From contig CALCGG010000087.1 of assembly GCA_937900945.1 (NCBI GenBank), positions 1 to 33,562 on the forward strand: a DNA stretch of 33,562 nt, given 5' to 3'. Below the pieces are notes generated by a model that did no database searches, was not told the origin of the DNA, and worked only from the letters and a program-made list of their open reading frames with translations. Origin of the DNA: an uncultured Sulfurimonas sp. GTDB lineage: Bacteria; Campylobacterota; Campylobacteria; Campylobacterales; Sulfurimonadaceae. Shown here piece by piece: positions 25,746 through 32,993 of this stretch. Within the stretch, counting starts at the first letter, position 1, and each line of letters opens with the position of its first letter. Both the position numbers and the translations under genes were made by a program.

Positions 25746-27497
25746 TTAATCTTCGAGTGTCGAAGTATCACCTTCAGGCAAGCCCATCTCTCTTGCTTTA
25801 AGAAGTCTGCGCATTATTTTTCCACTTCTGGTCTTTGGCAGGTTTTCCTGAAACTCTATCTCTTTGGGTGCTACGGCACTTCCAAGTTTTTTACGCCCAA
25901 AACCTATAAGCTCATGCTTCAGTTCTTCACTTGGTTCATAGCCTGCTTTGAGTGATACAAAGGCTTTTACCAGCTGACCTATCATCTCGTCAGGTTTACC
26001 GATAACTCCGGCTTCTGCCACCGCAGGATGCTCCATAAGAGCACTCTCAACTTCAAAAGGACCAACCATATGTCCAGATGTCTTGATGATATCATCCGCG
26101 CGCCCTACAAACCAATAGTATCCGTCTTCATCTTTGTAAGCCAAATCACCGGAAATATACCAATCTCCTACAAAACTTTTGTCATATTTTTCTTTGTTAT
26201 GAAGATAAGCGCGAAACAGAGATGGAAATCCGACTTTAAGAGCTAAATCCCCCTCTTTGTTTGGTTCAGTGACTTCCGTTACAGTTCCGTCGTCATTTTG
26301 ATGAACGATTCCGGCTTCGATGCCGGGGAGTGGTCTGCCCATAGAGCCTGGACGGATTGTCTGAGAGATAAGATTTGCTATCATAATTCCCCCTGTCTCC
26401 GTCTGCCACCAGTTGTCATGGATTGGCAAGTTGAGTTTCTGCTCTCCCCAAACAACCGCTTCTGGATTTAACGGTTCCCCTACACTTTGGATAAGGCGAA
26501 GATGTGAAAGGTCATACTCTTTTGTAGGTTCAGAATCTATTCTCATGAGACGGCGAATCGCTGTTGGAGCCGTGTACCAAACACTGACTTTTTCATCTTG
26601 GAGTGTCTTGTACCAGCGAGCGGCATCAAACTCACCCTCATCGACAATATTTGTAACCCCATGTATCCAAGGTGTGATAATCCCATACGAAGTTCCAGTA
26701 ACCCAGCCAGGGTCGGCGGTGCACCAGTAATTGTCATCAAAGTGAAGGTCTAGTACATATTTTCCGCTCATCCAGTGGGTATACATGGCTTTATGCACAT
26801 GTACAACTCCTTTTGGCATTCCTGTAGTTCCACTTGTGAAATGGAGAATTGACATATCTTCAGGATCTGTATAGGGTATCTCAAATGTGCCTGAGGCTTC
26901 GTTCATCAGACGAGAAAAAGAAAGCACGTTTTTACTGTAATGTTCATCCCCGTCAAGGAGAATTACAAAACGAAGTTCAGGAAGTTCATCCAAAATGGGA
27001 ATTACTTTTTTATCATACAGTTTTTTAGTAGTTAAAAGTACTTTCGCATCACCTCTCTGCATGCGCTGAAGTATGGGTTCTGGTCCAAACTGAGAAAAGA
27101 GCGGACATACTACATTTTGGTTTTTGAGTATCCCTATAACAGAGATGTAGAGTTCCGGGATACGCGAAGATAGTGTAAAAACTCTTTCCCCTTTTAAAAT
27201 ACCAAGAGTCTTTAAAACATTGGCAAATTTTGCCGTCTCTATTTTCATGTCAGCAAAAGAATATGCTTTGCGCTCACCGTTTTGACCAAGCCATAATAGA
27301 GCAGTTTTGCCTGCTGACACACCATTTGCATGCCTGTCAATAGCTTCATGCGCAATATTTAAGCCTCCACTTGGAAGCCCGTCGAACTCACTTGCAACAT
27401 TTTCCCAAGTAAACTTTTTATACGCATCATCATATTCAAGAAGATTCGGCGTAACTAAAAATTCATCTACTTTTTTTTCAATCCACTTCTCATTCAT
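25746..27497 (-). CDS. acsA: Acetyl-CoA synthetase (AMP-forming)
   Basis: 583 residues, the shorter AcsA form. The adenylating signatures are intact: [10 protein letters not shown] (221-230), [42 protein letters not shown] and the C-terminal [10 protein letters not shown] with catalytic Lys560, the Lys that protein acetylation usually switches off. It activates acetate to acetyl-AMP and then acetyl-CoA. It leads a minus-strand operon with E1 alpha, E1 beta, E2 and an ACP, joining two routes to acetyl-CoA in one unit. The promoter has tandem 9-bp boxes and the leader a stem-loop, so expression is probably controlled at both levels. Relaxed relatives can also use propionate. Confidence 0.93.
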   Translation of the reverse strand: MNEKWIEKKVDEFLVTPNLLEYDDAYKKFTWENVASEFDGLPSGGLNIAHEAIDRHANGVSAGKTALLWLGQNGERKAYSFADMKIETAKFANVLKTLGILKGERVFTLSSRIPELYISVIGILKNQNVVCPLFSQFGPEPILQRMQRGDAKVLLTTKKLYDKKVIPILDELPELRFVILLDGDEHYSKNVLSFSRLMNEASGTFEIPYTDPEDMSILHFTSGTTGMPKGVVHVHKAMYTHWMSGKYVLDLHFDDNYWCTADPGWVTGTSYGIITPWIHGVTNIVDEGEFDAARWYKTLQDEKVSVWYTAPTAIRRLMRIDSEPTKEYDLSHLRLIQSVGEPLNPEAVVWGEQKLNLPIHDNWWQTETGGIMIANLISQTIRPGSMGRPLPGIEAGIVHQNDDGTVTEVTEPNKEGDLALKVGFPSLFRAYLHNKEKYDKSFVGDWYISGDLAYKDEDGYYWFVGRADDIIKTSGHMVGPFEVESALMEHPAVAEAGVIGKPDEMIGQLVKAFVSLKAGYEPSEELKHELIGFGRKKLGSAVAPKEIEFQENLPKTRSGKIMRRLLKAREMGLPEGDTSTLED

Positions 27498-27512
27498 CGT
27501 ACATCCTTTATG

Positions 27513-27544
27513 ATACCAAATGCAGCTAACTATGCATTTGGTAT
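27513..27544 (-). promoter_or_regulatory. Stem-loop in the acs leader
   Basis: Perfect 12-bp inverted repeat, ATACCAAATGCA (27513-27524) and its complement (27533-27544), with an 8-nt loop. If transcription starts about 7 bp after the -10 at 27554, the stem begins within a few bases of the 5' end of the message and stops just before the AAGGA ribosome binding site. It has no T tract, so it is not a terminator of the upstream gene. It could stabilise the message, act as an operator, or be a translational switch. Confidence 0.65.
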
Positions 27545-27553
27545 AGGTCTCTA

Positions 27554-27587
27554 ATCTTAATAAAAAAGTATGGAGAAAGTATGGAGA
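27554..27587 (-). promoter_or_regulatory. Tandem-box promoter of the acs-pdh-acp operon
   Basis: On the minus strand the box TCTCCATAC occurs twice (27587-27579 and 27576-27568), one helical turn (11 bp) apart. The second box ends 8 bp before the -10-like hexamer TAAGAT (27559-27554), so it occupies the -35 region, as a class II activator site would. The promoter at 30906-30939 has the same layout and box. Confidence 0.7.
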
Positions 27588-27598
27588 TTCTAAAGTTC

Positions 27599-28330
27599 TT
27601 ATTTTCCCAAGATAAAGAGATTGTTACTTTCATGTGTAGTTTCTAAAAATCTTTCTTTTAGTTCCCTGTCAAAAGTGAGTATATAAACATCACTGTTTTT
27701 GATATTTAATCGTATAAATTCTTCGAGTAGAACATCATCAGCTACATTTTTTCCATGGTCACATTTTATAAAATTAAATGAATGGAGTGTTTTTCCATAA
27801 TCAAATAAGTTTGCTTCCCACTCTGCTTTTTTCAGATAAAGAGAGTCTGGATTTGCAGCGAGATATATGAAGTTATCTTCAATTTCAAAAGGTTCAATAA
27901 CATCGCTGAATATGGAGGATATGACAGAGAAATTTTCTATATCCCAAAAAAGATAGCTTTGTTTTGTCTCACTCTTTTTGTCTTTATTTATAAGTTTTAT
28001 CCGCTTTGTTATGTTGAAGTTTGTATGAGCACTATCATTTGTAAGCAAGATTGATTTTTTTAACTCTTGTGCATCTTTCGTATCAAAACCTAAAATTTCA
28101 CCCATTTGTATATAAAAGTCCAAATTATTCAATTCTTCGGACGAACCGCCTTTTTGGTATTTTTGCAGCTTTTTTAATTTTGAATCTAAAAACACAAGCT
28201 TAACGCTCATTTGTTCATGATTGGCATACGCTTGTTTAGTCCGAAAAAAAATGTTTTTTGCATCTTTGGTATCAGGGAGTTCTATTGAGCCTCTGGGCTT
28301 TTTCTCTATATATATTGTTTGTATTTGCAT
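27599..28330 (-). CDS. NYN/PIN-like domain protein
   Basis: 243 residues. The first 120 residues are charged and helical and unassigned. The second half looks like a NYN/PIN-type metal nuclease fold: LFWDIENFS with the first acidic site (D130 with N133), a middle strand region, [17 protein letters not shown] with D198/D199 and [15 protein letters not shown] with D221, the spacing and order of acidic residues expected for a four-Asp metal site. NYN proteins cut structured RNA. Some substitutions (LTFD where LTGD is usual) leave activity open. Start has no clear ribosome binding site; it follows mltC by 26 bp on the same strand, so it is probably co-transcribed. Confidence 0.62.
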   Translation of the reverse strand: MQIQTIYIEKKPRGSIELPDTKDAKNIFFRTKQAYANHEQMSVKLVFLDSKLKKLQKYQKGGSSEELNNLDFYIQMGEILGFDTKDAQELKKSILLTNDSAHTNFNITKRIKLINKDKKSETKQSYLFWDIENFSVISSIFSDVIEPFEIEDNFIYLAANPDSLYLKKAEWEANLFDYGKTLHSFNFIKCDHGKNVADDVLLEEFIRLNIKNSDVYILTFDRELKERFLETTHESNNLFILGK

Positions 28331-28356
28331 CCGGCATTGTAACTTATTAACTTCAT

Positions 28357-29538
28357 TTATAAATTAACAAAATCCTTTTTAGAATCTACAACTTTTTTTA
28401 AATAACTTCTAGTTTCTTTATAGGGCAAATCCCTTCGTAATTTGTCATAAACTACTGACGGTGTTTTGGAGTTTATATTTTCTTGTGCTTTGGCTCTGTC
28501 CTTATCAAAAGTTTTTAACACATTGCCGCTTCCTGTGTTGTAAGCGCTTATGATGCAGTATTCCTTTGATATAGGATTCGTAATGCCGAGTAAATATTTC
28601 TCACCCAGTATGTGGATGTAAGCAACGCCTAGTTCTATGTTGTTTTGTGCGTTAAAAAGGTATGTTTTTGTGGGTGTTGTGCTTGAGTTTTTTACAAGCT
28701 GATAGGCATCTTTGCCGGCGCTTGCAGGCACTATCTGCATGAGTCCAAATGCTCCGGCACTGCTCACTGCGTATTGGTTAAAATTGCTCTCCGTTTTTAT
28801 AATCGCATATACAAGATTTTCGCTGATATTATATTGTTTTGCATATTTTTGAACATAGGGTTTAAACTTTTTCACTCTGACATCTGCATTGTCTTTGACC
28901 ATATCAAAAGTCACATAATGGACTTGTATGCTCTTTTTATCTTTGATTATAGTTTTTACTTTATAGTTTTTTTTCAGAAGTATATTTGCATATCGGGTGG
29001 CTCTCCAAGAGTAGCGTATAATCTTGTCTTGGTCATCCTTGACTTCGCCAAGCAGATACGGAGTCTCACCCAGTTTTATCGTTTTAGCACCAAACAAATC
29101 CGCACTTCTTGGGTCATCCGGAAGCAAAAGTGTTGTGACTATAGCATTTTTAAGGCTCTCTTTGGAGTTATTTACATCAAGAGTCTCAACTGTTATTACA
29201 CCCTTATCAAAATCCACAAGTGCCCTGCTTTTGTAGTTGTGCATGTATTTTACATACTCTTTTTGCTTTGGCACTTTTACATTATCTTTACCCCAGGTTT
29301 TTGAAGCACCTTTAACAAGAGAGAGAAGAGCACCTATGATATCTTTATCAATACTTTGCAAATCACGCGACAGCTGTTTTGGATTTGCTGCATATCCAAT
29401 GGATTTATTTTTTGCCAAAACACCAAAAGCAGCGGAGGGGTCTTTACTGATTGATGCTCGAAGAATAGAGTTATAATCACTTGTACCGCAGCCAGTGAGT
29501 GAAAATAGCACAGCTGTGGATATTAGATATCTTTTCAT
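28357..29538 (-). CDS. mltC: MltC-type lytic murein transglycosylase lipoprotein
   Basis: 393 residues. A lipoprotein signal ends in LTGC (Cys17). A MltC-type N-terminal region follows (FDKGVITVETLDV), then an SLT domain with the catalytic Glu in IKTESNFNQYAVSSAGAFG (E250), the LMQIVPASAG motif and AYNTGSGNV with the conserved Tyr-Asn. It cleaves the glycan strands of peptidoglycan, giving 1,6-anhydromuramyl ends, at the periplasmic face of the outer membrane. A TATAAT lies 7 nt before the ATG and no ribosome binding site does. It is the first gene of a two-gene unit with the NYN-like protein. Confidence 0.93.
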   Translation of the reverse strand: MKRYLISTAVLFSLTGCGTSDYNSILRASISKDPSAAFGVLAKNKSIGYAANPKQLSRDLQSIDKDIIGALLSLVKGASKTWGKDNVKVPKQKEYVKYMHNYKSRALVDFDKGVITVETLDVNNSKESLKNAIVTTLLLPDDPRSADLFGAKTIKLGETPYLLGEVKDDQDKIIRYSWRATRYANILLKKNYKVKTIIKDKKSIQVHYVTFDMVKDNADVRVKKFKPYVQKYAKQYNISENLVYAIIKTESNFNQYAVSSAGAFGLMQIVPASAGKDAYQLVKNSSTTPTKTYLFNAQNNIELGVAYIHILGEKYLLGITNPISKEYCIISAYNTGSGNVLKTFDKDRAKAQENINSKTPSVVYDKLRRDLPYKETRSYLKKVVDSKKDFVNL

Positions 29539-29545
29539 GAGTAAA

Positions 29546-29551
29546 ATTATA
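29546..29551 (-). promoter_or_regulatory. TATAAT directly upstream of mltC
   Basis: A -10 hexamer on the minus strand that ends 7 nt before the ATG at 29538, so transcription would begin at or near the start codon. There is no Shine-Dalgarno in between. A leaderless mRNA is the simplest reading. Confidence 0.5.
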
Positions 29552-29620
29552 TCAGATTAGACTTTCAGCTAATAAATTATCCAAAGGGCAGTCTATTACA
29601 TGTGGTTTAATTACTTTTGT

Positions 29621-29890
29621 TTACTCGCCATAATGAGTCCACATTCGAGATATTCTAACGACTTTATCGATTTCTCTAACTTCATAGACAATTCTATGTT
29701 TAATATTTATTCTCCTTGAGTAAGAACCAGATAAATTTCCAACCAATTTTTCATAAGGAGGCGGTTTTTGAAAAGGATCATTTTTTATGAGTTCAATTAG
29801 CTCTTTAGCTTTTTTATCTAAGCCGGCTGATGACAGATTCTTTGCATCTTGTAAAGCTTGTTTAGAATAAATAACCTTATAGACTACCAT
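29621..29890 (-). CDS. yoeB: YoeB/Txe-family mRNA interferase toxin
   Basis: 89 residues, the normal size. Family pattern: YSKQALQDAKNL at the start, PYEKLVGNLSGSYSRRINIKHRIVYEV in the middle, and the diagnostic C-terminal MWTHYGE with H86 and Y87; E47 and R66 match the other catalytic residues of Escherichia coli YoeB. YoeB binds the ribosome and cuts mRNA at the A site. Its ATG overlaps the antitoxin stop by 7 bases, the usual arrangement that keeps antitoxin in excess. Confidence 0.94.
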   Translation of the reverse strand: MVVYKVIYSKQALQDAKNLSSAGLDKKAKELIELIKNDPFQKPPPYEKLVGNLSGSYSRRINIKHRIVYEVREIDKVVRISRMWTHYGE

Positions 29891-30129
29891 TCAATATTTT
29901 CACTAAATTCACTGTCGGGAGCGCCCATAGCTTTTTTTATAGAGTCTGCCATACCGTGGACTGAATTTAAATATAAAGTCTCTTCAATTGCATTCCAGTC
30001 TTCTTCTGAAATCATCACAACATTATTTCTTTTTCCTGTAATCATAATAGGCTGATGCGTCTGGGATGTTTCATCCATAATTTTATATATATTTGTTCTC
30101 GCTTGGCTCACTGTCATAACTTTAGTCAT
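29884..30129 (-). CDS. yefM: YefM/Phd-family antitoxin
   Basis: 81 residues from the ATG at 30129, preferred because AAGGAG sits five bases upstream of it; an ATG 18 bases earlier is upstream of that site. The N-terminal DNA-binding/dimer domain shows VMTVSQARTNIYKIMDE, then HQPIMITGKRNNVVMISEEDW, and the acidic C-terminal tail (SEFSENIEW) that wraps the toxin. YefM neutralises YoeB and represses its own promoter, with the complex acting as a better repressor. First gene of the pair. Confidence 0.94.
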   Translation of the reverse strand: MTKVMTVSQARTNIYKIMDETSQTHQPIMITGKRNNVVMISEEDWNAIEETLYLNSVHGMADSIKKAMGAPDSEFSENIEW

Positions 30130-30149
30130 AAAAGCTCCTTTTTTCATAT

Positions 30150-30166
30150 AGTACTAAATATAGTAC
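30150..30166. promoter_or_regulatory. Putative YefM-YoeB operator
   Basis: Two AGTAC cores, 30150-30154 and 30162-30166, repeat with a 12-bp period, about 20-35 bp before the antitoxin ATG. The E. coli operator uses paired TGTACA cores with the same 12-bp centre spacing, so this is a likely autoregulatory site with a GTAC core. Confidence 0.55.
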
Positions 30167-30224
30167 GGTTTGTCAAGCTATATTCATTAATATGCTGGGA
30201 ATTATGCAAAAAGCTTCATGATAC

Positions 30225-30267
30225 TTGACACTACTTTTCCACTTGGATGTAATTTATAGTGTATAAT
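30225..30267 (+). promoter_or_regulatory. Promoter region of the esterase gene
   Basis: Consensus TTGACA (30225-30230) with a 17-bp spacer to TGTAAT (30248-30253) would give a leader of about 13 nt; a second, perfect TATAAT (30262-30267) ends 5 nt before the ATG at 30273. No ribosome binding site is present, so either way the leader is very short or absent. Confidence 0.55.
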
Positions 30268-30272
30268 TCGCT

Positions 30273-30899
30273 ATGAAAAATTTAGAATTAGATAATATTT
30301 TTATACCATCAAAAACCCCTTCAAAAAAGTTGATGATTATTCTTCATGGGCGTGGAGATTCTGCTGAAGGATTTGTCTCATTCCCGGAATTTTTAAACAT
30401 TGATGAGATGAACTACCTTTTATTGGATGCGCCTTTTGAGTACTATACTGGATTCTCATGGTATCAGTTACCTCCCAACCAACTGCCAGGTATCGAGTAC
30501 TCTTCCATGCTCCTTACAAAAATTTTAGATGAGCTTTTTGAAGAAGAATTTAACGCTGATGAGAGTTTCCTGTTTGGTTTTTCACAGGGTTCCCTTTTAA
30601 CGTTTGAGTTTGGTGGTAGGTACCATAAAGTGCTGGGAGGTTACATCGCTGTAAGCGGATATATTTATGATGCTCCTAAATTGCTCCAAGAGATGAATCA
30701 TGATGTAATCAGTTCAAACTGGCTTTGCACACATGGAACGCAGGACACTGTTTTACCTTTAAGCACATCAAAAGAGCAGGTAAAAATACTTCAAGACGGC
30801 GGCTTTGAGATAGAGTTTAGAACTTATGAAAAAGACCATAGTATTGATAAAGATGAACTAAACATGATCTCCGAGTGGGTGCAAAAAATTCTGCACTAA
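30273..30899 (+). CDS. Phospholipase/carboxylesterase-type serine hydrolase
   Basis: 208 residues with an alpha/beta hydrolase core: LMIILHGRGDSAEGF (oxyanion region), nucleophile elbow GFSQGS (Ser104), acid in THGTQDTVLP (Asp158) and KDHSI (His189). This is the small carboxylesterase/acyl-thioesterase branch (acyl-protein thioesterase-like), with no signal peptide, so cytoplasmic. Substrate cannot be inferred. It lies divergent to the toxin-antitoxin pair and starts without a ribosome binding site. Its 3' end is directly followed by the tandem-box promoter of the next gene. Confidence 0.88.
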   Translation: MKNLELDNIFIPSKTPSKKLMIILHGRGDSAEGFVSFPEFLNIDEMNYLLLDAPFEYYTGFSWYQLPPNQLPGIEYSSMLLTKILDELFEEEFNADESFLFGFSQGSLLTFEFGGRYHKVLGGYIAVSGYIYDAPKLLQEMNHDVISSNWLCTHGTQDTVLPLSTSKEQVKILQDGGFEIEFRTYEKDHSIDKDELNMISEWVQKILH

Positions 30900-30905
30900 C
30901 CCTTC

Positions 30906-30939
30906 TCTCCATAGATTCTCCATACTTTTTCAATACTAT
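30906..30939 (+). promoter_or_regulatory. Tandem-box promoter of the 387-residue protein gene
   Basis: TCTCCATAG (30906-30914) and TCTCCATAC (30917-30925) repeat with an 11-bp period; 8 bp later comes the -10-like TACTAT (30934-30939). Orientation, period and distance to -10 match those of the acs promoter exactly. The leader would be about 24 nt, ending in GGAAAGA before the ATG at 30970. Confidence 0.7.
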
Positions 30940-30969
30940 TTCATAAAAGTATAAAAGTTGGAAAGAATA

Positions 30970-32133
30970 ATGAACAATAATGAAACTTTAGAATTAATTA
31001 TGGGCGCGTTTTCCAGCAGAACAGGTTTGGCGGAGTTAAATAAACCGGGTAAACTTTACTTATGGACGGATGCTTTTGCTGTATGCAATTTTCTTGAACT
31101 GTATCACCAAACAAAAAATGAAGATTTCAAGGAAATGTCTCTGCTACTCATCGATGCAGTTCACTCCGTTCTTGGACACTACCATAACGATGACTATCGC
31201 GAAGGATGGATCAGCGGTCTGGATAATGGAAGAGAACATCCGACCATGGGAGGGTTGCGCATCGGCAAGAAACTTCTGGAACGTGCACCCGGTGAACCGT
31301 ATGATGAAAAAAAAGAGTGGGATCGTGACGGTCAGTATTTTCATTACCTGACAAAATGGATGCATGCCCTGCATCAGGCAGCAATAGTGACCAAAGATGT
31401 CAGATATATCCGTTGGGCCATTGAGCTTGCCAAAACTGCGCACAAAGCTTTTACATACGAATTAGCCGACGGAACAAAGCGGATGTACTGGAAATTGAGT
31501 ACGGACCTCTCCCGACCGCTGATCTCGTCGATGGGACAGCATGATGCACTTGATGCTTACATCACCTATCTGGAACTTACCTCGACTGCTTCCGATTTTA
31601 GTGAAAATGCTGATCTTTCTTCAGAGATTGAAGAAGTATCTGTGATGGCGGCATCAATCTCAATGGAAACGGAAGACTCTTTGGGTCTAGGCTGTTTACT
31701 GATTAATGCGGCTAAAGCAACACAGCTTATTATCATGTACAAATTACCGCTTGAAAAGCTTTTGACCTCATTACTTGATGCCGCACATAAAGGAATTGAG
31801 CGTTTTCTCCAGATTGGGACATTAGAATATTCAGCGGAGTACCGACTCGCTTATCGCGAACTGGGTCTCTCTATCGGACTTCATGGCGTTAAAATGGTGA
31901 GAAATCTGCTAGATGCACATGCAGAAAAATTTGAGCAAAAAGAGGTGATAAACGAAGCTCTCTTGAGAGTGGAGAAATATATATCCTTAGCAGATACTAT
32001 TGAAGATTTTTGGATGATTCCCAAACATCAGCAGAGTACAACATGGGATGAACATGTAGATATCAACAGTGTCATGCTCGCCACAAGTCTGGCACCAGAA
32101 GGATTTTTGAAAATACAAAGGAAAGGACTATAA
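30970..32133 (+). CDS. Uncharacterised alpha-helical protein (alpha/alpha-barrel-like)
   Basis: 387 residues from the ATG at 30970; a TTG 12 bases upstream is also in frame but overlaps the ribosome binding site. The sequence is almost entirely helical, with conserved-looking aromatic and acidic motifs: YLWTDAFAVCNFLELY, GREHPTMGGLRIGKKL, WDRDGQYFHYLTKWMHAL and DFWMIPKHQQSTTWDEHVD. Repeated paired helices suggest a six-hairpin (alpha/alpha) barrel like glycosidases and epimerases, but no catalytic motif is certain, so no function is given. No signal peptide. Its promoter shares the tandem-box element with acs-pdh, suggesting a place in the same carbon regulon; this is inference. Confidence 0.8.
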   Translation: MNNNETLELIMGAFSSRTGLAELNKPGKLYLWTDAFAVCNFLELYHQTKNEDFKEMSLLLIDAVHSVLGHYHNDDYREGWISGLDNGREHPTMGGLRIGKKLLERAPGEPYDEKKEWDRDGQYFHYLTKWMHALHQAAIVTKDVRYIRWAIELAKTAHKAFTYELADGTKRMYWKLSTDLSRPLISSMGQHDALDAYITYLELTSTASDFSENADLSSEIEEVSVMAASISMETEDSLGLGCLLINAAKATQLIIMYKLPLEKLLTSLLDAAHKGIERFLQIGTLEYSAEYRLAYRELGLSIGLHGVKMVRNLLDAHAEKFEQKEVINEALLRVEKYISLADTIEDFWMIPKHQQSTTWDEHVDINSVMLATSLAPEGFLKIQRKGL

Positions 32134-32181
32134 AGAAATTATCACATATAGCTGATATTCTATCTTTCGTTTTGAGAGATG

Positions 32182-32982
32182 TTAGTTCTCTGAGTTTGGC
32201 ATAAAATAAGCGCTCACATAACCGACAACTCGATTCGTATCGTCACTTGCATCTGCACTTGTTCTATAATCCAATATAGTGGAGTTTAAGTCTAAACCTC
32301 TAGCGCTGAGTAACATCGCTTCTACTCCTATCATTCCACAGGCTTCACATCCATGATGAAGTTGATTGATGTCTAAATTTTGTATGGCACTTAGACAAAT
32401 TGCATCTAGTTTATTTGCATCTTCAAGTGTATAGAAATGACTGAGGTCGGTACTGATAATAACTCCGCATTCCTCTTTTTCTAAAATAAAATCTATTATC
32501 TCTGAGATAAATTCCGGCTCTACACGTCCATAAACAAGCTCAACAATATTGGCATCTTTTAAATAGTGTTTAATAAAAGGAAACTGCACTTCAGTACTGT
32601 GTTCTGCATGCGGATGCAAAATAGTTGAAAGGTTAAATCTCTCTCTTAACTCTTCTACCAATATCTGAGAACTTTGGATCTCTCCAAAAGGGGTTGCATA
32701 ACTTTGTGCATCGCAAAGACTGACTCCTTCAAAAGCAGCTCTATGTGAGGGACCAATCACTACAAAGGTTTTAATGTTGGAGTTTTGTAAAACCCTATAC
32801 GCTATGCTGGCTGTATATCCTGAGTAAATATACCCTGCATGTGGAACTATCACAGCCTTGCTTTTCACCTTTGGCAGGGAAGCGTTCTCATCGTAAATTG
32901 TCTCAAAGTGTTCAAAATATCTCTCAAGCTCAACTTCTCTTGCTGGATAAAATGCTCCAGCCACACTCATTTCTCGTGTCAT
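32182..32982 (-). CDS. amrB: AmmeMemoRadiSam system protein B (MEMO1 family)
   Basis: 266 residues. It opens with MSVAGAFYPA and carries VPHAGYIYSGYTA (H48), VVIGPSHRAAFEG (H80), HAEHSTEVQFPF, STDLSHF and CEACGM (C215). These His and Cys residues match the metal-binding site of human MEMO1 and place it in the MEMO1 family. In bacteria it is encoded with an AMMECR1 protein and a radical-SAM protein; their joint function is unsettled. It follows amrA by 11 bp on the same strand with AAGGAA before the ATG, so they are co-transcribed. Confidence 0.95.
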   Translation of the reverse strand: MTREMSVAGAFYPAREVELERYFEHFETIYDENASLPKVKSKAVIVPHAGYIYSGYTASIAYRVLQNSNIKTFVVIGPSHRAAFEGVSLCDAQSYATPFGEIQSSQILVEELRERFNLSTILHPHAEHSTEVQFPFIKHYLKDANIVELVYGRVEPEFISEIIDFILEKEECGVIISTDLSHFYTLEDANKLDAICLSAIQNLDINQLHHGCEACGMIGVEAMLLSARGLDLNSTILDYRTSADASDDTNRVVGYVSAYFMPNSEN

Positions 32983-32993
32983 TTGAAAATTCC

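Noticed and set aside
27513-27544. Acs leader stem-loop as terminator of the upstream NYN-like gene
   Set aside because: No T tract follows on the minus strand, and it lies after the acs -10 rather than before it.
28774-29304. 176-codon plus-strand ORF
   Set aside because: It is entirely antisense to mltC, whose lipobox and SLT catalytic motifs are clear; the translation is aromatic-rich and matches nothing.
30958-30969. TTG start four codons before the 387-residue protein's ATG
   Set aside because: It overlaps the GGAAAGA ribosome binding site that serves the ATG at 30970.
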